DNA from: Spirochaetia bacterium
GTDB taxonomy: Bacteria > Spirochaetota > Spirochaetia > Treponematales > Treponemataceae
DNA length: 10,226 bases
Direction: 5' to 3'
Assembly (NCBI GenBank): GCA_900770075.1
Contig: CAAGIZ010000181.1
Span: 1 to 10,226 of the forward strand
Translations under genes and position numbers: made by a program
The notes under the pieces: generated by a model
Told to the model about the DNA's origin: nothing
The model's database searches: none
What the model saw: only the letters and a program-made list of their open reading frames with translations
Shown here: positions 1 through 6,737 of the stretch, one piece after another
Position numbering within the stretch: position 1 is the stretch's first letter
Layout of the letters: each line of letters starts with the position of its first letter

Positions 1-712
1 GGACAAGATGGCCGTTTCTTTTGAAGAGCTTTCGGCAAATGCACAGGCAGGTTTCTCAAAGCAGCAGGACGTAAACGACCAGATTAAGTCCATTGAAGGT
101 CAGTCAAAGATGCTGCAGGAAGCAAACGCCGTCATTGCATCCATTGCAGAACAGACAAACCTGCTGGCCATGAACGCTGCCATCGAAGCAGCCCACGCAG
201 GGGAAGCGGGAAAAGGATTTTCGGTTGTTGCGGACGAAATACGCAAGCTTTCGGAAACTTCTTCCCAGCAATCAAAGACAATCGGTGAACAGCTGGATAA
301 AATCCGGGATTCCATTACAAATGTCGTTTCTTCGGCAACTGAATCAGGAGAGGCTCTGGCTGTCGTTTCCAACAAGATTCAGGAAACTGACCAGCTGGTT
401 GTCCAGATTAAGAGTGCAATGAACGAACAGCAGATTGGTTCTGAACAGATTGTAAATTCCCTTAAAGAGATGAACGAAAGTACCAACAACGTCCGCACTT
501 CTTCCATAGAAATGGCGGAGCGCAACGAAAAAATCATGATGGAAGTTGATTCCCTCAAGGACATTACAAAAAAACTGGGCGACCATATGTCGAACATGAG
601 CGACGGTGCTTCGAGAATAAGCATCGCAGAGGAATCCCTTTCTGAAATTTCCCGGAAGGTAAAAAATTCCATCGACAAAATCGGTTCGGAAATCGACCTG
701 TTCAAGGTTTAG
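1..712 (+). CDS. Methyl-accepting chemotaxis protein, C-terminal part (5' end outside window)
   Basis: The reading frame is open from base 2 to the TAG at 710-712, giving 236 residues; an internal ATG at base 8 is not the real start, because the residues around it align with the middle of the signalling domain of the next gene. What is present is the cytoplasmic antiparallel coiled-coil domain that organises CheA and CheW at the inner face of the membrane. The hairpin tip (about fragment residues 50-85) contains EQTNLLAMNAAIEAA, AGEAGKGF and VVADEIRKLSE, the core contacts for CheA/CheW. The fragment aligns without gaps to residues 456-691 of the MCP encoded at 1066-3141, with an identical run of about 40 residues at the tip. 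Both end in EID(L/Q)FKV, with no CheR-binding pentapeptide of the NWETF type. The sensor domain, and hence the ligand, cannot be seen. A strong terminator follows at 851-891. Confidence 0.95.
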   Translation, partial: DKMAVSFEELSANAQAGFSKQQDVNDQIKSIEGQSKMLQEANAVIASIAEQTNLLAMNAAIEAAHAGEAGKGFSVVADEIRKLSETSSQQSKTIGEQLDKIRDSITNVVSSATESGEALAVVSNKIQETDQLVVQIKSAMNEQQIGSEQIVNSLKEMNESTNNVRTSSIEMAERNEKIMMEVDSLKDITKKLGDHMSNMSDGASRISIAEESLSEISRKVKNSIDKIGSEIDLFKV

Positions 713-731
713 GAACGGAAAAAACAGAAAA

Positions 732-755
732 ACTTCTGACGGAACTTCTGAAGGA
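732..755. repeat. Two-copy 12-bp direct repeat after first MCP
   Basis: ACTTCTGACGGA (732-743) is followed directly by ACTTCTGAAGGA (744-755), 11 of 12 bases identical, then a partial third copy (ACTTT). The second copy overlaps a small hairpin, CTGAAG/CTTTCAG at 748-763, followed by TTTT, which could be a weak upstream terminator. No function can be assigned. Confidence 0.5.
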
Positions 756-850
756 ACTTTCAGTTTTCGGAAGGAAGAGGATTTTGGACAGAAGATAATG
801 AAGGCTCAAGGCATCTTTTTTTGCTGTCCATAAAAAACAAAAAAATCAAG

Positions 851-891
851 GCCGGGAAGCGGGAAAAAATCCTGTTTTCCGGCTTTTTTTT
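851..891 (+). terminator. Rho-independent terminator of first MCP
   Basis: Bases 851-864 pair with 870-883 in an uninterrupted 14-bp stem (including three G-U pairs) around a five-A loop, and eight T follow at 884-891. This is the strongest intrinsic terminator in the window. It lies about 140 bp after the first MCP stop codon, so that gene has a long 3' untranslated region. The rest of the 713-1065 spacer holds only the short direct repeat and the weak promoter listed separately. Confidence 0.85.
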
Positions 892-945
892 GATTTTAGG
901 GCACCTTAAAAAAAACTTATTTTTTCCATTTTTGATTGAAAGCAT

Positions 946-974
946 TTTACCTTCAAATAAAAAAGATATAAAAT
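946..974 (+). promoter_or_regulatory. Possible promoter of second MCP
   Basis: TATAAAAT at 967-974 is a good -10 candidate; the best -35 is TTTACC at 946-951, with a short spacing of 15 bp. No sigma-28-type (flagellar/chemotaxis) GCCGATAA -10 box is visible upstream of the gene, so a housekeeping promoter is the better guess. The region is AT-rich, so chance matches are likely. Confidence 0.3.
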
Positions 975-1065
975 AAGTGTATTCGGTGAAATTTTATCCT
1001 AAAATCCTTAACTGCAACGATTTGCTGTTGCAAAACTGCTGAAAAGACAGCGAGGTTCAAAAAAA

Positions 1066-3141
1066 ATGAAAATAAAGGCAAAACTTATCGGAAGTTTTAT
1101 AGGAGTTGTTTCTTTCTGTGTCCTGATTATCGCTCTGCCCCTGGTGCTTTCTACAGTAAAAATAGTCAAGACAAACCTGCAGCAGATTGCCGAGCTTGAA
1201 ATTGAAAACATAAATTCCAACGTTGCCATATTTCTGGAAACCCCGATTGAAACCATCGAAACCAGCATGAACTTTATCGACACTCTGGGGAACAATCCGG
1301 ACAGGGAAAAGATTGAAAGTTTCTTTTATGCCCTGACGGAAGACCAGTCCACCTTTACAATGCTTTACTACGCAGATTTGACTCCGTTTCCTGAGGGAGG
1401 TTTTTTCTATTCAAGCAACTCCTGGAGGCCGCCGGAATCTTTTGACCAGACCACCAGAAGCTGGTTTTACGATGCGCTGAATTCTGATGAAGTGATTTTT
1501 TCTTCGCCCTACATCGATGCCATGAGCGGAGATATTATCGTTACCATTTCCAAAGCCTACCGAACGGATGATGAGGTAAAGGGAGTCGTGGGGCTTGACC
1601 TTTCCATTACAACCTTAAACGACATTGTAAACGACATAAAGCTTACTGAAAACGGAACTTCTTACCTTATTGACAGGGATGGTAACTACATTACAAACTC
1701 GGAAAAAGAAAAAATCAGCAGGGACAATTTCTGGGATGAAGTAGGATTTGAAAAACACGAAAGCGAAATTCCGATGAACGGTGCCCTGGTAATTTTGAAC
1801 GACAACATGCAGTATTTTGCAGCAAGAAAGATGCCTTATCTGTGCGGCTGGACTCTGGTAACCTACGGTTCTACGGCAGAAATTTATTCTTCCCTGTATT
1901 CTTCTGCGGTTTCCATGCTGGCGATAATCGCCGTAACCCTGGGACTTTCCATCTTAATCGGTATTCTCCTTGCCCTGAAACTGGTAAAACCTATAAGGAT
2001 GGTACGGGACAACCTGCAGGAAATTGCCTCGGGAAATGCAGATTTGACAAAGCGAATGGAAGTTACATCAAGGGACGAAACCGGCGAAGTTGCAAAAGGC
2101 TTTAATATGTTCATAGAAAAACTCCACGAGATTTTCCAGCTTATTTCAAAATCCAAGAACAACCTTATCGAAGCCGGAGAAGAACTTGCGGAAGGAACGG
2201 AAGACACGGCAAGTTCCATTACCCAGATTATTGCCAACATAAACTCCATACATTCCCAGATTTCTTCCCAGGGAGACAGCGTAAGGGAAACCGCCGGAGC
2301 AGTAAACGAAATTGCTTCAAACATTGAGTCCCTCGAAAAAATGATTGAAACCCAGGCCTCCGGAGTTACGGAAGCGTCTGCTTCTGTTGAGCAGATGATC
2401 GGAAACATCAACTCGGTGAACAACTCTGTGGAAAAGATGGCCAGTTCTTTTGACCAGCTCCAGACCGATGCCCAGCAGGGCGTTATCCTTCAGCAGGACG
2501 TAAACGAAAAAATTGCCAAGATTGACAACGAATCCCGGATGCTTAAAGAGGCAAACTCTGCCATAAGCGACATTGCGGAACAGACCAACCTGCTGGCCAT
2601 GAACGCTGCCATTGAAGCAGCCCATGCAGGTGAAGCCGGCAAGGGATTTTCTGTAGTTGCGGACGAAATACGAAAGCTTTCCGAAACTTCTGCAACCCAG
2701 TCAAAGCAAATCGGCGAACAGCTGGCTTCCATTCAGGATTCCATAAGTTCGATGGTTTCTGCTTCCGAACAGAGCAGCCATGCCTTTATGTCGGTTTCGG
2801 CAAAGATAAAGGAAACTGACGAACTTGTGCGTCAGATTAAGAGCGCAATGGAAGAACAGCAGACCGGTTCCAAGCAGATTACGGATTCCCTGCACCTGAT
2901 GAACGACAGCACCGTGGAAGTTCGGGTTGCCTCTCAGGAAATGGCGGAAGGAAACAAGCAGATTCTCTCGGAGATAAAGCGCCTGCAGGACACCACTTTG
3001 GTCATTACAAAGAGCATGGAAGAGATGGCTGAAGGTGCAAAAAAGATAAACGAAACCGGTGCCAGCCTTTCGGAAGTTTCCAGCAAGATGAAGGAAGCCA
3101 TCTCTGACATTGGAAAGGAAATCGACCAGTTTAAGGTTTAA
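1066..3141 (+). CDS. Methyl-accepting chemotaxis protein with dCache sensor
   Basis: A 691-residue transmembrane chemoreceptor. Order: short cytoplasmic N-terminus; TM1 about 8-31; periplasmic dCache-type sensor about 35-272; TM2 about 281-306; HAMP about 307-358; coiled-coil signalling domain to the end. The sensor has the typical RSWFYDAL and GVVGLDLS segments. Residues F126, R131, W133, F134, Y149 and D178 have exactly the spacing of the amino-acid-binding dCache motif as I remember it from PctA (Y121, R126, W128, Y129, Y144, D173), with two conservative Tyr-to-Phe changes. The CheA/CheW tip is at 505-540 (EQTNLLAMNAAIEAA, then AGEAGKGFSVVADEIR). No CheR-tethering pentapeptide is present; the C-terminus is EIDQFKV. 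The ATG is supported by GAGG (1052-1055) ten bases upstream and by the position of TM1. The signalling half is closely related to the preceding partial MCP. Role as receptor is firm; an amino-acid ligand is inferred. Confidence 0.96.
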   Translation: MKIKAKLIGSFIGVVSFCVLIIALPLVLSTVKIVKTNLQQIAELEIENINSNVAIFLETPIETIETSMNFIDTLGNNPDREKIESFFYALTEDQSTFTMLYYADLTPFPEGGFFYSSNSWRPPESFDQTTRSWFYDALNSDEVIFSSPYIDAMSGDIIVTISKAYRTDDEVKGVVGLDLSITTLNDIVNDIKLTENGTSYLIDRDGNYITNSEKEKISRDNFWDEVGFEKHESEIPMNGALVILNDNMQYFAARKMPYLCGWTLVTYGSTAEIYSSLYSSAVSMLAIIAVTLGLSILIGILLALKLVKPIRMVRDNLQEIASGNADLTKRMEVTSRDETGEVAKGFNMFIEKLHEIFQLISKSKNNLIEAGEELAEGTEDTASSITQIIANINSIHSQISSQGDSVRETAGAVNEIASNIESLEKMIETQASGVTEASASVEQMIGNINSVNNSVEKMASSFDQLQTDAQQGVILQQDVNEKIAKIDNESRMLKEANSAISDIAEQTNLLAMNAAIEAAHAGEAGKGFSVVADEIRKLSETSATQSKQIGEQLASIQDSISSMVSASEQSSHAFMSVSAKIKETDELVRQIKSAMEEQQTGSKQITDSLHLMNDSTVEVRVASQEMAEGNKQILSEIKRLQDTTLVITKSMEEMAEGAKKINETGASLSEVSSKMKEAISDIGKEIDQFKV

Positions 3142-3365
3142 CGGTACCTCGGAAATCTTCGGAGAAAAGCTTCGGAGTATTGCTACGGCGGATGCGGAGG
3201 GCGTAAGTTGCGGCGGGCTTTTGCCCGCTGCAATGGAGCGGTAAGCGGAACCCAGAGCAGCCGGTCTAACCGAATAAATTTTTGCAAAGACGGAAAATTG
3301 GGGTTGGGCGGGAAAATTCCGTCCAAAAAAAATCTAAAATCTCTAATGCCAAAGCCCTGTAATTA
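3142..3365. other. GC-rich structured spacer between second MCP and the receiver gene
   Basis: No gene is seen here. Features: CTTCGGAG twice (3157-3164, 3170-3177); a clearly GC-richer block at about 3183-3265, unlike the AT-rich spacers elsewhere in the window; an 11-bp stem with TTTT loop at 3208-3233; and a 7-bp stem (3289-3295 with 3317-3323) enclosing a 21-base loop and followed by an A-run. Neither hairpin is followed by a T-run on the + strand, so no classical terminator for the second MCP is visible. Confidence 0.6.
3194..3250 (+). repeat. GC-rich dispersed repeat copy with strong hairpin
   Basis: GGAGGGCGTAAGTTGCGG (3196-3213) matches 16 of 18 bases with the minus strand of 10187-10204. 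A second partial unit, AATGGAGCG-GTAAG-CGGAA at 3232-3250, matches the same distant site (fuller form AATGGAGCGCGTAAG there). Between the two units, bases 3208-3218 pair with 3223-3233 (11 bp, one G-T, TTTT loop). The base composition and the recurrence in two unrelated spacers point to a dispersed intergenic element. It lacks a T-run, so it is not a standard terminator. Confidence 0.55.
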
Positions 3366-3394
3366 TTGAAAATTCGGCTGACATATTTTAGAAT
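3366..3394 (+). promoter_or_regulatory. Promoter of the phosphorelay operon, predicting a leaderless transcript
   Basis: TTGAAA (3366-3371), 17 bp, TAGAAT (3389-3394): five of six matches in each hexamer with ideal spacing. The start codon begins at 3401, seven bases after the -10 box, where transcription would be expected to begin. No Shine-Dalgarno sequence precedes the ATG. Confidence 0.6.
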
Positions 3395-3400
3395 TGAATT

Positions 3401-4696
3401 ATGACGCAGCTTTCAAAACAGGTTTTAATCATTGATGCGACTCCGATGTTCCGGGAATTTCTGACTGAAAAGCTTTCCGAAGAAAACATCACCGTTGAAA
3501 CTGCCCGGGGACACCGGGATGCCGTGATTAAGATGACCAATAACCTGCCGGATTTGATTGTTCTAGACATTGCCGATTCCATCGACGACATGCAGGATTT
3601 TCTGGAGAAAAAAGCGTCTAACCCCAACACAGTGCGTATTCCGATGATTATTTCCGGGCCTAATATCGAAAAAGAGAGGGCTGCGGCGCTTGGTCGCTAC
3701 GGTGTTGCAAAGTATTTTACCAAACCGATTAAATTTGACCTTTTTTTTGAATCCATCGGCCGCATATTGAGGGCTGCCTTTACAATGGACATTACGCCCT
3801 GCGTGCTTGAAATTCATCTGAACAAAAACATCATCTTTATAGAAATTGCCCAGGGGCTTAACCGGGAAAAAATTGCCCTTTTGAAGTACAAGCTTTCTGA
3901 ACTTATGGACAAGAACCGGCTGGACGCTCCAAAGGTGATTGTAATGCTTACAGACCTTTCGCTGAGTTTTGTGGACGGAGCAAATCTGGAGCTTCTTTTT
4001 GACAATGTTCTGACTGACAAGAGGATTGACCGCAAAAACGTGAAGGTGCTTTCTCTGGACGATTTTACCAGGGAATTTATCTCCGGTCATACCGAGTATT
4101 TTGGGGTCGAAGTGGTTACGAACCTTAACACCGTCCTGAATTCTCTGGTTGAAACCGGGTCTGAAACTTCCGTGCAGGATATAATTTCGGATCAGATTTT
4201 GAGTTCTACTTCTTCCACGGATGACGGCTCTGTGGAGATGCGCTTTTATTCCGATACTGGTACTGCTGACGGAGAATTTGACGGTTCTGAAGAGCCGGAA
4301 GGAAAACTGGATGACGACGCTTCCGACAAGCCTTTTTCGGTTGCTATCGTTGATGACGATGCTGTGGTGCGTCAGTTGCTTTCCCTTGCCTTTAAGACCA
4401 TTAACGCAGAATGTGAGGTCTTTACCAGCGGAACTGAATTCCTGCAGGCGGCTAAAACCAGAAAATTTTCGCTTATCGTTCTGGACATCTTTATGCCAGG
4501 TATCAGCGGGTTTGACATTCTTAAAAACCTTCAGCAGTTCGGCATAAAAAGCCCGATTATTGTCTATTCCCAGTCGGCTCAGAGGGATTTAATCCTTCAA
4601 TCCCTTTCTCTGGGTGCAAAAACCTACATCGTAAAGCCTCAGAAGCCAGACTTTATAATTCAAAAAGCGCTGGAAATTTTAAATGGAAAAATCTGA
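3401..4696 (+). CDS. Response regulator: receiver / STAS-like / receiver fusion
   Basis: A soluble 431-residue protein. Receiver 1 is about 6-125: D12 (its usual acidic partner is A13), phosphoacceptor D56, S85 and K108. The middle region, about 132-251, has the strand/helix order of an STAS domain (two strands, then helix-strand alternation) and an anti-sigma-antagonist-like segment, DLSLSFVDGANLELL at 185-199; the position of the SpoIIAA phosphoserine, just after the Asp of FVD, is G193. An acidic, Ser/Gly-rich linker (about 252-311) leads to receiver 2 (about 313-430), with a full set D318/D319/D320, D362, S390 and K412. There is no DNA-binding or enzymatic output domain. The start is fixed: TGA lies in frame at 3395-3397 and the next ATG (3446) would delete the first receiver strand. 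The stop overlaps the following kinase gene by 14 bases, implying translational coupling. A role as phosphoryl sink or STAS-partner switch is inference. Confidence 0.9.
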   Translation: MTQLSKQVLIIDATPMFREFLTEKLSEENITVETARGHRDAVIKMTNNLPDLIVLDIADSIDDMQDFLEKKASNPNTVRIPMIISGPNIEKERAAALGRYGVAKYFTKPIKFDLFFESIGRILRAAFTMDITPCVLEIHLNKNIIFIEIAQGLNREKIALLKYKLSELMDKNRLDAPKVIVMLTDLSLSFVDGANLELLFDNVLTDKRIDRKNVKVLSLDDFTREFISGHTEYFGVEVVTNLNTVLNSLVETGSETSVQDIISDQILSSTSSTDDGSVEMRFYSDTGTADGEFDGSEEPEGKLDDDASDKPFSVAIVDDDAVVRQLLSLAFKTINAECEVFTSGTEFLQAAKTRKFSLIVLDIFMPGISGFDILKNLQQFGIKSPIIVYSQSAQRDLILQSLSLGAKTYIVKPQKPDFIIQKALEILNGKI

Positions 4697-6737
4697 TTCC
4701 GGCAGTGCCATTGACGAAGCCAGCCGATACCTTGCAAGCACCCTTCACGAAATCCGCACTCCAATCCAAACGATAATCGGAACGGTGGAACTTCTGCAGG
4801 ACACCAACATGGACAACGAGCAGCGGGAGTATATAAGGCAGATTCAGTTCAGCGCAGATGTCCTTCTTGACCTTGCAAACAACATTCTGGATTTTACGAA
4901 AATCCGCTCCGAACATTTCAAGCTGGAATCCGTCCCCTTTAACATCGTGGAACTTACGGAGCAGGTGGTAGACCTTGTAAGCATAGAGGCCTTTAACCGG
5001 GGACTTGAGGTAATTACGGATATTGATTTTTCCATTCCGACGCTAATCTATGGCGACCCAGTGAGAATCCAGCAGATTATCCTTAATCTTTTAAAAAACG
5101 CCGTAAAATTTACCAACCACGGTTACATTCATCTTGAACTGAAAAACAACGGCGGAAACCTGTATTTTTCCATAACCGACACAGGAATAGGAATTAAAAA
5201 AGAGCAGCAGGAAAAACTCTTTACAAATTACTATCAGGGGGATATTTCCACTTACAGAAAATTCGGCGGCACGGGGCTGGGGCTTTCCATAACCAAAAAT
5301 CTGATTACCCTGATGAAAGGCGAAATCGGCGTAAATTCAACCTATGATGAAGGTTCGGTTTTCTGGTTTACCCTGCCCCTGACAAAAGCCCCCGACATTG
5401 AACCTCTGGAACAGATAGAACCTCTTCAAATTCCAAAGGACACCAAAATTCTGATAATTGATGACAACAGCAGGGCAAGTGCCTCTTTGACTAAAATTCT
5501 CAATGCCGCAGGGCTTTTTAAGATTGATTCCACCACTCAGCCTCAGAATGCCATTAAGCTTATTCTGGATGCCCAAGAAAAAAATGAACCTTATACCCTT
5601 GTCTTTATCGACATGATAATGCCTGCCATGGACGGCTGGTATCTGGCAAGTGAAATTCATAACGAGAAAAAAATCAAGGTTCACCCTGAACTTTACCTTC
5701 TTGTTCCTGAAGGGCAGATGAAGGGCGAAGCAAAGATGAAGATGCTCAACTGGTTCAAAGGCTACATCTACAAGCCCCTTAAACGGAAAAAAGTCTTTGA
5801 ACTTTTAAGGGAAAGTACTCTCAACAAAAACGACCTGCCTGAAGAACTGGAACTTGCAGACGAAGCTATGATTATGACTCTGGAACCTGTTGATGACTCG
5901 GCAATTGCAAAAAGCAAGAAAATTCTCGTTGCAGAAGATCACCCAGTAAACAGCAAGTTAATGGAAAGTTTTCTGCGAAAATTTGGAGCGGATGTTTTTC
6001 TGGCGGAAGACGGGCAGCAGGCAGTGGAACAGATTAAAGAAGCCCCGGACATCGACCTGATTTTTATGGACATACAGATGCCTGTAAAAAACGGCGTGGA
6101 AGCCACTGTGGAACTCAGAAAATCCGGCTACAAGGGTATAATCATCGCATGTACTGCAAACAACGACACCAACGATTTTGAAGCCTACAAAAAAGCGGGA
6201 ATAAATGACATAGTTGTAAAACCTTTCAAAAGCGAAACCATACGCACGATTCTGGAAAACTGGATTCCCATAATAGAACTGCCTGTCTTAAAAACCATCG
6301 CCGTGCCGGAAATCGAAAGTTCTTCACAAAAAACTGCATGGGACAAGGAAGATTTTCTGGACACTGCCGGAGGAAACAGGGAAGCGGCCATAGAGATTTT
6401 AAAAACCTACGAAAAACAGACTGACTCTCTTCTAAAGGAAGCAGAACTGGCGGTTCAGCAGCAGGATTTTGAAAAACTACGTTCCCTGGGGCACTCCCTG
6501 AGGGGAAGTTCGGGCAGCGTAAGTGCAAACCTTCTGGCAGAGTATGCCTCCAGACTGAACAGGGCAGCAAAAGACCGGGACAATGGAGGTTGCCGTTTTA
6601 ACCTGGAAGAATTCAAGCACGAATACAGCCTGTTTAAAAAACTGGTTTTAAAATTCATTAAAGCGGAAAATCCGCGGCAACCAGCAGTACCAGCAGGCTC
6701 CCAGAAACGAAAGACAAACAGGCAGGGGGAAAAATGA
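4683..6737 (+). CDS. Soluble hybrid histidine kinase, DHp-ATPase-REC-REC-HPt, no sensor domain
   Basis: A 684-residue cytosolic kinase. The H-box (LHEIRTP) has the autophosphorylated His at 22, only about 16 residues from the N-terminus, so there is no PAS, HAMP or membrane segment. TAA at 4680-4682 is in frame just before the ATG, which excludes an upstream start. ATPase domain: N135/N139 (N-box), DTGIG 166-170 (G1), GGTGLGL 195-201 (G2). REC1, about 253-378: D260/D261, D310 and K364, but the conserved Ser/Thr after the fourth strand is replaced (LLVPEG, V341). REC2, about 412-527: E418/D419, D463, T491, K513, all intact. HPt, about 552-655, with H604 in GHSLRGSSG. A basic 24-residue tail follows. 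The architecture is that of a phosphorelay kinase (BarA/ArcB type) stripped of its sensor. It overlaps the receiver-STAS-receiver gene by 14 bases and the next gene by 4 (ATGA). Input must come through REC1, the upstream protein or an unknown partner (inference). Confidence 0.95.
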   Translation: MEKSDSGSAIDEASRYLASTLHEIRTPIQTIIGTVELLQDTNMDNEQREYIRQIQFSADVLLDLANNILDFTKIRSEHFKLESVPFNIVELTEQVVDLVSIEAFNRGLEVITDIDFSIPTLIYGDPVRIQQIILNLLKNAVKFTNHGYIHLELKNNGGNLYFSITDTGIGIKKEQQEKLFTNYYQGDISTYRKFGGTGLGLSITKNLITLMKGEIGVNSTYDEGSVFWFTLPLTKAPDIEPLEQIEPLQIPKDTKILIIDDNSRASASLTKILNAAGLFKIDSTTQPQNAIKLILDAQEKNEPYTLVFIDMIMPAMDGWYLASEIHNEKKIKVHPELYLLVPEGQMKGEAKMKMLNWFKGYIYKPLKRKKVFELLRESTLNKNDLPEELELADEAMIMTLEPVDDSAIAKSKKILVAEDHPVNSKLMESFLRKFGADVFLAEDGQQAVEQIKEAPDIDLIFMDIQMPVKNGVEATVELRKSGYKGIIIACTANNDTNDFEAYKKAGINDIVVKPFKSETIRTILENWIPIIELPVLKTIAVPEIESSSQKTAWDKEDFLDTAGGNREAAIEILKTYEKQTDSLLKEAELAVQQQDFEKLRSLGHSLRGSSGSVSANLLAEYASRLNRAAKDRDNGGCRFNLEEFKHEYSLFKKLVLKFIKAENPRQPAVPAGSQKRKTNRQGEK

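Noticed and set aside
760..945. 61-codon minus-strand frame in the spacer after the first MCP
   Set aside because: It spans the strong terminator hairpin, is rich in Lys/Phe from A/T runs, and has no ribosome-binding site that I could see.
1884..2423. 179-codon open frame on the minus strand
   Set aside because: Antisense to the HAMP and signalling part of the second MCP; Ser/Ile-rich composition is typical of a shadow of a coiled-coil gene.
3208..3233. Intrinsic terminator of the second MCP
   Set aside because: The hairpin is strong, but TGGAGCGG follows and there is no T-run; kept as part of a repeat instead.
3261..3280. Sigma-28 flagellar-type promoter (CCGAATAA)
   Set aside because: The box differs from GCCGATAA by an extra base and has no TAAA-type -35 at the right distance; TTGAAA-N17-TAGAAT further down is far better.
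3563..4090. 175-codon open frame on the minus strand
   Set aside because: Lies wholly inside the receiver/STAS-like gene, whose + strand product has clear family motifs; the minus product has no recognisable motif.
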